64,000 nt of DNA, taken from positions 5,884 through 69,883 of the forward strand of contig JBLIZO010000015.1 of the NCBI GenBank assembly GCA_048859965.1. The letters run 5' to 3'. This document shows, piece after piece, positions 42,869-50,702 of the stretch. This DNA comes from Fluviibacter sp048859965 (GTDB lineage: Bacteria > Pseudomonadota > Gammaproteobacteria > Burkholderiales > Rhodocyclaceae). The number at the start of each line of letters is the position of its first letter. Position 1 is the first letter of the stretch. The position numbers were made by a program, and so were the translations under genes. The notes beneath the pieces were generated by a model. The model saw nothing but the letters and a program-made list of their open reading frames with translations. It made no database searches and was not told the DNA's origin.

Positions 42869-43600
42869 TCAATCGGGTTCGCTCGCTACGATGAGCCCAC
42901 GCGACTTTTGACTGTCCGGGTCAATCGCCTGAATCGATGTTAATAAATCGCTGATAGTGACCCAAAAGGGCGGGTATTTAAACTTGGCGACATCGGCGAT
43001 CAGGACGCTATCGCTGGCGGTGTCATAGGCCACCAGCGGTGAATAGTGGCCTTCACCTTTCTGGCCGAAGGTTGGGCGATAAAAATCGACAATGACACGC
43101 TTGTGCGGATTGGCCAGTGCGCTTTTCAGCAAGGTACGCAGCGTGTCTGCCGATAAATCGGAACCATAATAGAGTTGGTTGGCGACATTGAGTGCTGTCA
43201 GAAACCGGGATGCCTCCGCAAGCGTCATGCCGCCGTGGGCAACGAGGTCATAAGACTTCACCTTGTTCGACTCGGTGTTAAAAAGCGCCTTTTGCGTGAA
43301 GTATTTATAGGGGCCGTATTCCGTCGCCGCTGGGCGTGGCATGGCCGGCATGCTGTTCAGGATGGCGGCCATGGATGCCGGGCCGCAGAAGCCCATGTTT
43401 TCTTGAGTGTCCACATAAGGCGCCACCATGAAGTAGGCATGGTTGAGATCGGCATGATCCAGACGTTGCATGCCCACAGGGGTGTTCAGATAGATCGGTT
43501 CGGTGGCCTGTGCGATGCTGCTTAAACAGACTGAGGCCAGCACTAACATCAGCATTGCGATGCGTCGTTTCGGCGAACCGGATAAAAAAGTGAATGTCAT
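42869..43600 (-). CDS. Phytochelatin synthase family protein, probably periplasmic
   Basis: A 243-residue papain-like protein of the phytochelatin synthase catalytic domain family. The triad is visible: cysteine in GFCGPASMAAILNSM, histidine in GEGHYSPLVAYD and aspartate in ADVAKFKYPPFWV. A signal peptide (MLMLVLASVCLSSIAQA) suggests export. Bacterial members lack the plant C-terminal domain and known ones (from cyanobacteria) mostly hydrolyse glutathione to gamma-glutamylcysteine. Whether this one makes phytochelatin, processes glutathione or binds metal is open. It is divergent from DUF4239. Confidence 0.88.
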   Translation of the reverse strand: MTFTFLSGSPKRRIAMLMLVLASVCLSSIAQATEPIYLNTPVGMQRLDHADLNHAYFMVAPYVDTQENMGFCGPASMAAILNSMPAMPRPAATEYGPYKYFTQKALFNTESNKVKSYDLVAHGGMTLAEASRFLTALNVANQLYYGSDLSADTLRTLLKSALANPHKRVIVDFYRPTFGQKGEGHYSPLVAYDTASDSVLIADVAKFKYPPFWVTISDLLTSIQAIDPDSQKSRGLIVASEPD

Positions 43601-43737
43601 GATGTCCCTTGGTGTCTATGGGCGACAAAAGCACTCTATCCGTTGTTCGGGCTGCAGTGTTCATTATTTGCAAAAACTTACGAACCATGGGAGCGGTAAC
43701 GATAAAATCACGCCTTACCGTAAGTGCAGGTGTGTCG

Positions 43738-44550
43738 ATGAAACCGATGTATTCCAATGCCGTTATTACGATCGTAGAAAACCAATTATTGCCGCTCATC
43801 ATTTTTGGGGCCGTGCTTTTTGCCGTCAGGCTGGGTTGGTGGATCGGTCATCGGTCGCATCACCGTAGCCAAGGGCAACGTACCTCTTCGGATGACACAT
43901 TGATCGGCGCTATCCTGGGGTTGATGGGGCTGCTCATTGCATTCAGTTTTTCGGGGGCCGCCGCGCGCTTTGATCAACGCACGCATCTGATTGTGGCGGA
44001 AGCCAATACGGTTGCCGCCGCTTATGATTCGGTCAGCCTGCTGCCGGTGGCGCGCCAGTCAGGTCTTCAAGCCCGATATAAAGATTACCTGACGCAGCGC
44101 CTGGATCTTTATACCGACATGCCGGATTTTGAGCGCTATGACACAAAACGCCGTGCGCTGGACGCTGTGATCCAAAGCATTGATGTCGAGACACGCGAGG
44201 CATTTAATGAAACGCGTGGTGATGCAAAAGCGCTGGCCATCGAGGCCGTGCGTAAGGTCGGCGCTATGAGGGATGCCTATGTGACGCAGCGTCAGGCGAT
44301 GCTCTTTCACCAGCCGCGGATTATCTGGCTCTCACTGTTGGTGTTGGTACTCATCGGCGCGTTTCTGGCCGGCTACAAAATGGGACTCGCGCAACGCAAG
44401 GAGCGGTTTCTCACCATGATGTTCGGGCTGCTCATGGCCTGTGCGATTTACCTCATCATCATTATCGAATTCCCCATGCTTGGCAAAGTCAGCCTGGATC
44501 AATACAACCAGGAATTTGAAAACACCCTGAACCGGATTCCTCAGCAATGA
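43738..44550 (+). CDS. DUF4239-like membrane protein
   Basis: A 270-residue membrane protein with hydrophobic segments near the start (LLPLIIFGAVLFAVRLGWWI), around GAILGLMGLLIAFSFSGAA, and two near the end (LSLLVLVLIGAFLAGYKM and FGLLMACAIYLIIIIEFPM). This layout matches DUF4239, function unknown. AGGTG precedes the ATG at 43738; a longer frame exists but lacks support. The last 4 bases overlap the patatin lipoprotein gene (ATGA), so the two are translationally coupled. Confidence 0.72.
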   Translation: MKPMYSNAVITIVENQLLPLIIFGAVLFAVRLGWWIGHRSHHRSQGQRTSSDDTLIGAILGLMGLLIAFSFSGAAARFDQRTHLIVAEANTVAAAYDSVSLLPVARQSGLQARYKDYLTQRLDLYTDMPDFERYDTKRRALDAVIQSIDVETREAFNETRGDAKALAIEAVRKVGAMRDAYVTQRQAMLFHQPRIIWLSLLVLVLIGAFLAGYKMGLAQRKERFLTMMFGLLMACAIYLIIIIEFPMLGKVSLDQYNQEFENTLNRIPQQ

Positions 44551-45788
44551 CGCCTGACTGTAAGCAACGTACTCATGCCGCCATTCGGTGGTTCCTGACG
44601 CCGCTATGCGCTGTGGTGCTCATTGCCTGTAGCACGCCGCCGCGCAAACCAGCGCTGAACGATACCTCGCTGCAATCGGCCACCATCGATGGGCTTGCCG
44701 ATGTGCGCTTTGTGCCGAGTACCCCGGAGGGCGTCAATGCCTATCTGGGCGAATTGAAACGGATTGTGCCCCTGCGGGATAAAAATCCGGCCGGTACATC
44801 GCATTACCTGTCGCTCTCGGGTGGTGGCGACAATGGCGCTTTTGGCGCGGGTATCCTGGCCGGTTGGACGAAACGGGGCGATCGCCCCGTCTTTGATCAG
44901 GTGGTGGGTATCAGTACCGGATCGCTGGTTGCGCCATTTGCGTTCCTGGGGTCGGATTACGATGCCCAACTCAAGGCGGTGTTCACCACCGTCACACCAG
45001 GTGATATCTACAAACAGCGCGGTCTCTACGCCATCATCTCCGGGGATTCTCTGGCCGATAACACGCCCCTGCTACGCTTGATTGAAAAGCATATCGATCA
45101 GGCCATGCTGGAGCAGATCGCGCAAGCCTATGAGCAGGAAGGACGTTTGCTGCTCATCGGCACCACCAACATCGATACCGGGCAACTGGTTGTCTGGAAC
45201 ATGGGGCATATTGCCGCACAGCGATCGGAAGCCAGCGCCGCATTGTTCCATCGCGTGATGCTGGCCTCTGCTGCAGTACCCGGGATGTTCCCCGCCGCGT
45301 TGTTTGATGCCGAGGTCAATGGTCAGGCGTACCATGAGCTGCATGTGGATGGCGGCCTGTCGGTGCAGATCTATCTGTATCCGGCGGCTGTGAGTAAAAA
45401 GGCTATCGCGCAAGGCATTATCAAGCCGCGTAAACGCGAGGCGTACATCATCCGCAATGCCACCATCTCGGTAGGTTCTGAGAACACCGAACCCAGCAGT
45501 TTGGGTGTGTTAACGCGCTCCTACAAAAAAATTATTCAGGCACAGGGCGTGGGTAATCTGTACCAGATTTACCAGATCGCTCAGCGTGACAAGGTGGGCT
45601 TCAATCTGGCCTTTATTGGTGACGATTTCAAAGCGCCGCACCCGGATGAATTCGACCAGGGTTACATGAAAGCTCTGTTCGCCTATGGCTATCAGAAAGC
45701 CCTGAGCGGCTACCCGTGGGGCAAATCGCCGCCGGGCTTTGATGAAAGCACACGTGAAGATATTCAGGCGCAAAGCCGCCGCAACTAA
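44547..45788 (+). CDS. Patatin-like phospholipase lipoprotein
   Basis: A 413-residue lipoprotein with a patatin acyl-hydrolase domain. The lipobox is LIAC at about residues 25-28. The oxyanion loop is SGGGDNGAFGAGIL, the nucleophile serine is in GISTGSLVAPF and the aspartate in DGGLSVQ. It should sit on the periplasmic face of a membrane and cleave lipid esters. It overlaps the upstream DUF4239 gene by 4 bases. A bidirectional terminator follows. Confidence 0.87.
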   Translation: MTPDCKQRTHAAIRWFLTPLCAVVLIACSTPPRKPALNDTSLQSATIDGLADVRFVPSTPEGVNAYLGELKRIVPLRDKNPAGTSHYLSLSGGGDNGAFGAGILAGWTKRGDRPVFDQVVGISTGSLVAPFAFLGSDYDAQLKAVFTTVTPGDIYKQRGLYAIISGDSLADNTPLLRLIEKHIDQAMLEQIAQAYEQEGRLLLIGTTNIDTGQLVVWNMGHIAAQRSEASAALFHRVMLASAAVPGMFPAALFDAEVNGQAYHELHVDGGLSVQIYLYPAAVSKKAIAQGIIKPRKREAYIIRNATISVGSENTEPSSLGVLTRSYKKIIQAQGVGNLYQIYQIAQRDKVGFNLAFIGDDFKAPHPDEFDQGYMKALFAYGYQKALSGYPWGKSPPGFDESTREDIQAQSRRN

Positions 45789-45844
45789 GCGGCGGCACCC
45801 TTACAAATCGTTACCGATTCAGGTTGCTTGATGAATCTGGGTAG

Positions 45845-45880
45845 AACCCTTCGGACAATTTATTGTCCGAAGGGTTTTTG
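45845..45880. terminator. Bidirectional terminator between the patatin lipoprotein gene and fpr
   Basis: AACCCTTCGGACAA (45845-45858) and TTGTCCGAAGGGTT (45863-45876) form a perfect 14-bp stem with loop TTTA, followed by TTTG. It lies between two convergent genes. Confidence 0.9.
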
Positions 45881-45900
45881 CGTGGTTGTCGGGTAAACGC

Positions 45901-46677
45901 TTATTTCTCGACGAAGGCGCGTTCGATCACGTAGTCGCCCTGTACACCGCGCTTGGGCGAGATATGGAATCCGAAGCGGTCGAGCATGTTGCTGGTGTCT
46001 TCCAGCATGGCGGGGCTACCGCAGATCATACCGCGATCAGTTTCGGGGTTCAGTGGCGTAATACCCAAGTCGGCGAATAATTTGCCCGATTCGATGAGGT
46101 CGGTCAGACGGCCCTGGTTTTTGTAGGCTTCGCGGGTGACGGTTGGGTAATACAACAGCTTCTTGCAGACTTCGTCGCCGAAGTATTCGTTGAGCGGCAG
46201 GACTTCGGTGATGAAGCGCTCGTAGGCCAGCTCGCTGACGGTTCGCACGCCATGGATCAGGATGAGTTGTTCATACTGTTCATAGGCTTCCGGGTCCTGA
46301 ATCAGACTCATAAAGGGTGCCAGACCGGTGCCAGTGGAGAACATGAAGAGGCGTTTGCCCGGTTTCAGATCGGACAACACGAGGGTACCGGTGGGCTTTT
46401 TGCTGACCAGCAGTTTGTCACCAACCTTAATGTGCTGAAGAATCGAGGTCAAAGGGCCGTCGGGCACCTTGATGCTGAAAAACTCCAGGTGTTCTTCGTA
46501 GTTGGGGCTGGCGATACTGTAAGCCCGCATCAGTGGGCGGCCGTTGACTTCCAGGCCGATCATGACGAATTGCCCGTTCTCGAACCTTAAGCCCGCGTCG
46601 CGGGTGGTTTTGAAGCTGAACAGGGATTCGTTCCAATGATAGACATCGGTGACGGTTTCTTCGATGTAGTTGCTCAT
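45901..46677 (-). CDS. fpr: Ferredoxin/flavodoxin--NADP+ reductase
   Basis: An FAD enzyme that exchanges electrons between NADPH and ferredoxin or flavodoxin. The 258-residue protein has the FAD motif RAYSIASPNYEE, the NADP site FSTGTGLAPFMSLIQ, and MICGSPAML near the end, with the short C-terminal VEK of the bacterial subclass. Clear ATG at 46677. It is divergent from the mechanosensitive channel gene. In pseudomonads fpr is oxidative-stress regulated; no such site was recognised here. Confidence 0.95.
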   Translation of the reverse strand: MSNYIEETVTDVYHWNESLFSFKTTRDAGLRFENGQFVMIGLEVNGRPLMRAYSIASPNYEEHLEFFSIKVPDGPLTSILQHIKVGDKLLVSKKPTGTLVLSDLKPGKRLFMFSTGTGLAPFMSLIQDPEAYEQYEQLILIHGVRTVSELAYERFITEVLPLNEYFGDEVCKKLLYYPTVTREAYKNQGRLTDLIESGKLFADLGITPLNPETDRGMICGSPAMLEDTSNMLDRFGFHISPKRGVQGDYVIERAFVEK

Positions 46678-46819
46678 AACAGGGCTTTGTGCGGTGCAAA
46701 ACTCGTTATTTTACTGATCGTCCGACAAAATTAAATAACTTTTAGTCATAAAGTATCCTTTTGCGGCGCGATGTTTTGTATACGTCATAATGGGCGTTTT
46801 GCAGCCGGGTTGATACGAC

Positions 46820-49165
46820 ATGCGGAACCTTCAGCGCTTTGGGATTTGGGCTTTTGTTATGGGGCTGGCGCTCTGGTTGGGTGCCGCTGCTGCCCAGATG
46901 CCGCAGCTTCTGCCGGTCAAGCCGGCGCCTGCGCCCAAGCCGGTCAGTGCCACGGCGGTTGATCCCGCCAAAGAGCTGGCGGATGCTCAGAGCCGATTCA
47001 ACGAAAGCCGTGAGACGCTGGCGCGTATACGCGTACAGCTTAATCGTGCGGGATTGCCAAACGAGGTGCGTAACGAGCAGCTCAAGCAGTTCAATCTGCG
47101 TCAGACCCTGACTGACCGTTATGCCCAGCAGGTGGAATATCTGAAGCAGTTGCAGGTGCTGGAACAGAACATCAGTGATGCACAGCAGCAGTTGTCCACT
47201 TGGGCGCCGCCCGCCGGTGAGCCGCCCTGGCCAGTGAGTGTCGGGGACAAGTTGCGTAGCGAGATGCTGACCTATCAGACGCAGATCAATCAGCTTGGCA
47301 GCGAATCGACTGCGCTTTCGAAACAGATCATCGATCTGGGGCGTCAGCAGAACGATGCCGAGGTGCAGTTGCGCCAATTGCAGGAAAAGCTCGGTGCGCT
47401 CGATGCGGGGGGTATGGCCAAGCTGAGCGATAGCGCCCGTACAACGCTTGAGATAAAACGAGTTGAACTGGCGCTGAAAAGCGCCATTCTGCTACGTTAC
47501 GATCTGAATCGTCGGCTGAAGGACAAGCAACGTACCTTGCAGGAATTGCGTCTGGCGACTCTCGAGAAGACTTGGGCTTATTACGACGGCCGCTTTGATC
47601 TGTCGCCCGAAGTGCTCGATGCTGCCCGAGCCGAGTTGCAGAAGTCGATGGATCAGAACCGCGATCTGGAAATTGGTGCGCTCAGTCGTTTTGATGCGGC
47701 CGCTGCGCGTTTAACGCAGGCGAAAAACCAGTACGATGCCCTGAATCCCGACAAAACGCCTGCCGAAAAATTACGCCGGGCGCGGGCGGCGCTGGATATT
47801 GCTCAGGCAGATGAAATCACTGCGCGTAGCGAGGTCGATCGCCTGCGGCAGTTGATCGAACTGGCGAGCTATACTCAGCAAGTCTGGGATGCACGCGCCC
47901 AAATTTATGCGACGCCACGGCCCGATGCCGCGAAAATGGCCGAAATCGCGCAGCGTGTGCAGATTGGCCGGTTACGTACGGATGAGGCGCGTGGCTTTTT
48001 ACAGCAGACGCTGAGTAGTCGTGAGCAGGAGGCCTTCGATTTGCGCAAGGCGATGCTGACGTATAAAGACGGTCTTGATCGGCAGGTGGCTACCGCGCGG
48101 CTGCAGGCCGCGAACGCACAGACAGACATGGCGCGTTCGGTGTTGGCCGCGCTGGAAAACTTTGACCAGTTTCTTCGATTGTTACAGATCGAACTGGGCG
48201 TGTCTGAAGACAAGAAAAGCTGGTCCGAACGGGCGCTGGGCTATTGGCAACGCGCGGAAGATCTGGGCAGCAAAGTCTGGCGTTATGAGCTGTTTACCGT
48301 GGATGATCAGATCGTCGCCGATGGCAAGGAGGTGAAAACCACGCGGAGTGTGACGGTGGGCAAGAGTATCGGCGCCATTGGTATTCTGCTGTTTGGTTTT
48401 CTGATGGTGTCATGGCTGATTCGTGCGGCCATCGGCATCGCCGAACGCCGTATCGGGTTGAAAGCCTCCGTGGCGACTTTGATTCGTCGCTGGTTAATGC
48501 TCATCGCTACGGCAACGCTGATCGTGCTGAGCTTTAATTTAGTGCAGATTCCCTTGAGTGTTTTTGCCTTTCTGGGTGGGGCGTTGGCGATTGGTGTGGG
48601 CTTTGGCACCCAGAATTTGCTCAAGAATCTGATCAGCGGGGTCATGTTGCTGGTTGAACGCCCGATCCGCATTGGCGATCTGGTGGAAATTGACAATGTC
48701 CGTGGGCGGGTGACGTCGATCGGTATCCGCTTCTCGACGATTCATGGTTCGGATGGGATCGATACGTTGATTCCTAATAGCGAATTGGTTGAGAAAAAGC
48801 TGACGAATTGGACCTACGGCAACCCGGCGGCTCGGCGCGAAATCCGTGTGGGTGTTGCCTATGGTTCAGACCCATTACAGGTACAGACTCTTTTGCAGGA
48901 TGTCGCATCCGGGCACCCTGGGGTAATGCCATTACCGGCGCCGATGGTGGTGCTGGACGATTTTGCCGAAAGCGCCTTGTTGTTCACGCTGCGTTTCTGG
49001 GTGCGCCTGGATCAGGGACTGGATGGGCGCGTGATCGATAGCGATCTGCGCTGCCGGGTTCTACAGAAATTGGCCGAGGCGGGGATTGACATTCCGTTCC
49101 CACAGCGCGATGTGCATGTGGTGGGTGTGTCGGAATGTATGCATAAAACCGACAGCGGTGGCTGA
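46820..49165 (+). CDS. Large MscS-family mechanosensitive channel
   Basis: A 781-residue inner-membrane channel of the MscK/YbiO-like size class. A signal peptide is followed by about 420 residues of charged, Gln-rich coiled coil in the periplasm (NQLGSESTALSKQIIDLG and similar), then hydrophobic segments from about 515 and the MscS core with pore helix GGALAIGVGFGTQNLLKN and beta domain RPIRIGDLVEIDNVRG. It releases osmolytes on hypo-osmotic shock. It precedes the Mrp operon and could share its osmotic role. Confidence 0.92.
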   Translation: MRNLQRFGIWAFVMGLALWLGAAAAQMPQLLPVKPAPAPKPVSATAVDPAKELADAQSRFNESRETLARIRVQLNRAGLPNEVRNEQLKQFNLRQTLTDRYAQQVEYLKQLQVLEQNISDAQQQLSTWAPPAGEPPWPVSVGDKLRSEMLTYQTQINQLGSESTALSKQIIDLGRQQNDAEVQLRQLQEKLGALDAGGMAKLSDSARTTLEIKRVELALKSAILLRYDLNRRLKDKQRTLQELRLATLEKTWAYYDGRFDLSPEVLDAARAELQKSMDQNRDLEIGALSRFDAAAARLTQAKNQYDALNPDKTPAEKLRRARAALDIAQADEITARSEVDRLRQLIELASYTQQVWDARAQIYATPRPDAAKMAEIAQRVQIGRLRTDEARGFLQQTLSSREQEAFDLRKAMLTYKDGLDRQVATARLQAANAQTDMARSVLAALENFDQFLRLLQIELGVSEDKKSWSERALGYWQRAEDLGSKVWRYELFTVDDQIVADGKEVKTTRSVTVGKSIGAIGILLFGFLMVSWLIRAAIGIAERRIGLKASVATLIRRWLMLIATATLIVLSFNLVQIPLSVFAFLGGALAIGVGFGTQNLLKNLISGVMLLVERPIRIGDLVEIDNVRGRVTSIGIRFSTIHGSDGIDTLIPNSELVEKKLTNWTYGNPAARREIRVGVAYGSDPLQVQTLLQDVASGHPGVMPLPAPMVVLDDFAESALLFTLRFWVRLDQGLDGRVIDSDLRCRVLQKLAEAGIDIPFPQRDVHVVGVSECMHKTDSGG

Positions 49166-49220
49166 TCGGGTTCGAATGAAGACTTTTTGACGCATATCAA
49201 TTTATTGTGCATGAATAAAC

Positions 49221-49248
49221 TTGTTTCCTGATGTGAAAGTTGTAGGAT
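49221..49248 (+). promoter_or_regulatory. Putative promoter of the Mrp leader transcript
   Basis: TTGTTT (49221-49226) and TAGGAT (49243-49248) with a 16-base spacer, giving transcription from near 49255, just before the first leader hairpin. Confidence 0.45.
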
Positions 49249-49254
49249 GTACTC

Positions 49255-49450
49255 AAAGACTCCAAAAGGAGCGTGGGGAGACAAGGTGCAAGTCCCCGAA
49301 TTCCGTTGAGAGCTGTTGAGTCCGATTCGGGTCAGTCGCTGTGTCTGTCAGCCAATAGGTGGCGGAGGGCGATTGAGGGAGCGGTAGGTGGCGTCAGGAA
49401 ACGACTAAAAAGGTAGGTTGAAAGGCAGGGTAGTTCCCTGCCTTTTTTTA
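49255..49450 (+). ncRNA. Structured leader RNA with terminator upstream of the Mrp operon
   Basis: About 195 nt with no sensible open frame but dense base pairing: CTCC-AAAA-GGAG (49260-49271), GGGGA/TCCCC (49275-49279 with 49293-49297), CAGTCGC/GCGATTG (49333-49339 with 49369-49375) enclosing GCCA/TGGC (49351-49354 with 49360-49363), and a final terminator. CCCGAAT (49295-49301) can instead pair with ATTCGGG (49325-49331), excluding the second stem. This is the layout of a riboswitch or attenuator. Li+ and Na+ riboswitch classes control related antiporters, but I could not match a consensus. A stand-alone small RNA is the alternative. Confidence 0.6.
49421..49449 (+). terminator. Intrinsic terminator at the end of the Mrp leader
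   Basis: AAAGGCAGGG (49421-49430) and CCCTGCCTTT (49436-49445) form a perfect 10-bp stem with loop TAGTT and a run of seven T residues. It lies 197 bases before the first Mrp gene. The spacer 49450-49646 holds no recognised gene. Confidence 0.9.
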
Positions 49451-49646
49451 TCGGCGCGTGCCAGATCCATGAGGGATGGGAGAACGTGGTCTGTCTGCAA
49501 ATGCTGCGCCGCACACAGCAGAATTGCTTTGGTGGCATAATTGTCTGCAGATACAGGGTGAAACAAGGAGGCCGCGTGTATTTTTCGATTCTGCGGGTCA
49601 GTGCTTGGGATGTCGAAGTACCGATACAGGTGCATTGCGAGGCCTT

Positions 49647-50132
49647 ATGACGCGCGATCAAATGGCTGCCTGTAGCCGGTTTTCTGGCTTGTTCCTGATC
49701 TGGTTGGCGCTGATGACGTGGTCGCCCGCGTCGTGGGCCGTAGGTGTGCTGGCGGCCCTTGCTGCAACGTGGTGGAGTCTGCGTCTGTTGCCCCCGGCGG
49801 CTGCCGGTATTCGCTTTGGGTTGATGTGTCTGCTGGTGCCGCGCTTCCTCTGGCAGTCTTTGCTGGCCGGATGGGATGTGGCGCTACGTGCGTTGAACCC
49901 GAAGATGCCGCTCAAGACAGGTTTCATCACTTTCCGCTGCACGTACCAGAAGGCCTTTGCGCACGACAGTTTTGCGACGGTCACCAGCCTGTTACCCGGC
50001 ACCTTGCCATGTGACGATAACGATGGCGTCCTGCTTTACCACTGTCTTGATCTGGATCAACCGGTTGTGGCTCAGCTTGCCGAAGAGGCCCGACGGCTGG
50101 CGCCGGTATTCGGGGAACAAACCGATGGCTGA
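49647..50132 (+). CDS. mnhE: Mrp antiporter subunit MnhE
   Basis: A 161-residue membrane subunit of the multi-protein Mrp Na+(K+)/H+ antiporter. Two hydrophobic segments (FLIWLALMTWSPASWAVGVL and RFGLMCLLVPRFLWQSLLAG) precede the conserved soluble tail TGFITFRCTYQKAFAHDSF and SLLPGTLPCDDNDGVLLYHCLD. The ATG at 49647 has GAGG 6 bases upstream and gives the usual length. It begins an operon of seven overlapping genes whose leader carries a structured RNA. Confidence 0.9.
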   Translation: MTRDQMAACSRFSGLFLIWLALMTWSPASWAVGVLAALAATWWSLRLLPPAAAGIRFGLMCLLVPRFLWQSLLAGWDVALRALNPKMPLKTGFITFRCTYQKAFAHDSFATVTSLLPGTLPCDDNDGVLLYHCLDLDQPVVAQLAEEARRLAPVFGEQTDG

Positions 50133-50409
50133 TTTTTTCATGGGCGCCGCCTTGCTGGTGCTGTTGCTGACGGCGATTGGTCTGTTCCGGCTGCTGCGTG
50201 GTCCGGGGCAGGCAGACCGGGTGATGTCGGCACAGATTTTCGGCACCGGTGGCGTTGCCGTCCTGCTGCTGGTTGCTGCAGCGGGTGAGATTGCCGCGCT
50301 GGATGTGGCGCTGCTTCTGGCGCTGTTGTCGGCTTTTGTGTCACTGGCTTTCGCCGTTTTTGCCGATCGATCCAACGTATCCGCTGCGTCGGGCAGGGGG
50401 GGCGAATGA
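50125..50409 (+). CDS. mnhF: Mrp antiporter subunit MnhF
   Basis: A 94-residue small membrane subunit with three hydrophobic segments and the family stretch FRLLRGPGQADRVMSAQIFG, in which the loop aspartate and arginine are typical. The ATG at 50125 overlaps the mnhE end by 8 bases. A frame reaching back to 49957 is a shadow of mnhE. Confidence 0.9.
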   Translation: MADFFMGAALLVLLLTAIGLFRLLRGPGQADRVMSAQIFGTGGVAVLLLVAAAGEIAALDVALLLALLSAFVSLAFAVFADRSNVSAASGRGGE

Positions 50410-50702
50410 GCCTGCTGCTGGATGCCTGGAGTGTGGTGGCCGTATCTGCCGGCGTGTTCTTTTTTCTGGCGGGAACCGTCGGCCTGTTGCGTTTTCCCGA
50501 TGCGTTAACGCGCCTGCACGCCTTAACCAAGGCCGATAATCTGGGCCTGGGGCTGATCGTTTTCGGTCTGCTGCCCCAAATGAACGATGTGCTGTCGGCG
50601 GCCAAGCTCATCGTTGTCTGGTTGCTCGTGCTGGTAGGCGGTGCGGTTGTTTCGCAACGGATTGCCCGTCTGGCCCGTCAGGCGGCGGAGATTGAGCAAT
50701 GA
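50406..50702 (+). CDS. mnhG: Mrp antiporter subunit MnhG
   Basis: A 98-residue membrane subunit with three hydrophobic segments and the hallmark LLRFPDALTRLHALTKADNL between the first two. It overlaps mnhF by 4 bases (ATGA) and the next gene by 4 bases, so the genes are translationally coupled. Confidence 0.92.
   Translation: MSLLLDAWSVVAVSAGVFFFLAGTVGLLRFPDALTRLHALTKADNLGLGLIVFGLLPQMNDVLSAAKLIVVWLLVLVGGAVVSQRIARLARQAAEIEQ

Noticed and set aside
42174..49200. An att repeat copied from the tRNA-Phe 3' end
   Set aside because: No second copy of the T-arm/acceptor sequence was found by eye; only a 7-base match near 49170.
49261..49370. Cobalamin riboswitch in the Mrp leader
   Set aside because: Some pieces look alike (GGTGCAAGTCC), but the B12 box and the CCCCGCAACTG stretch are missing.
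49332..49661. A 109-residue reverse-strand frame across the Mrp leader
   Set aside because: It crosses a perfect terminator stem and has no ribosome binding site or family likeness; the RNA structure explains the sequence better.
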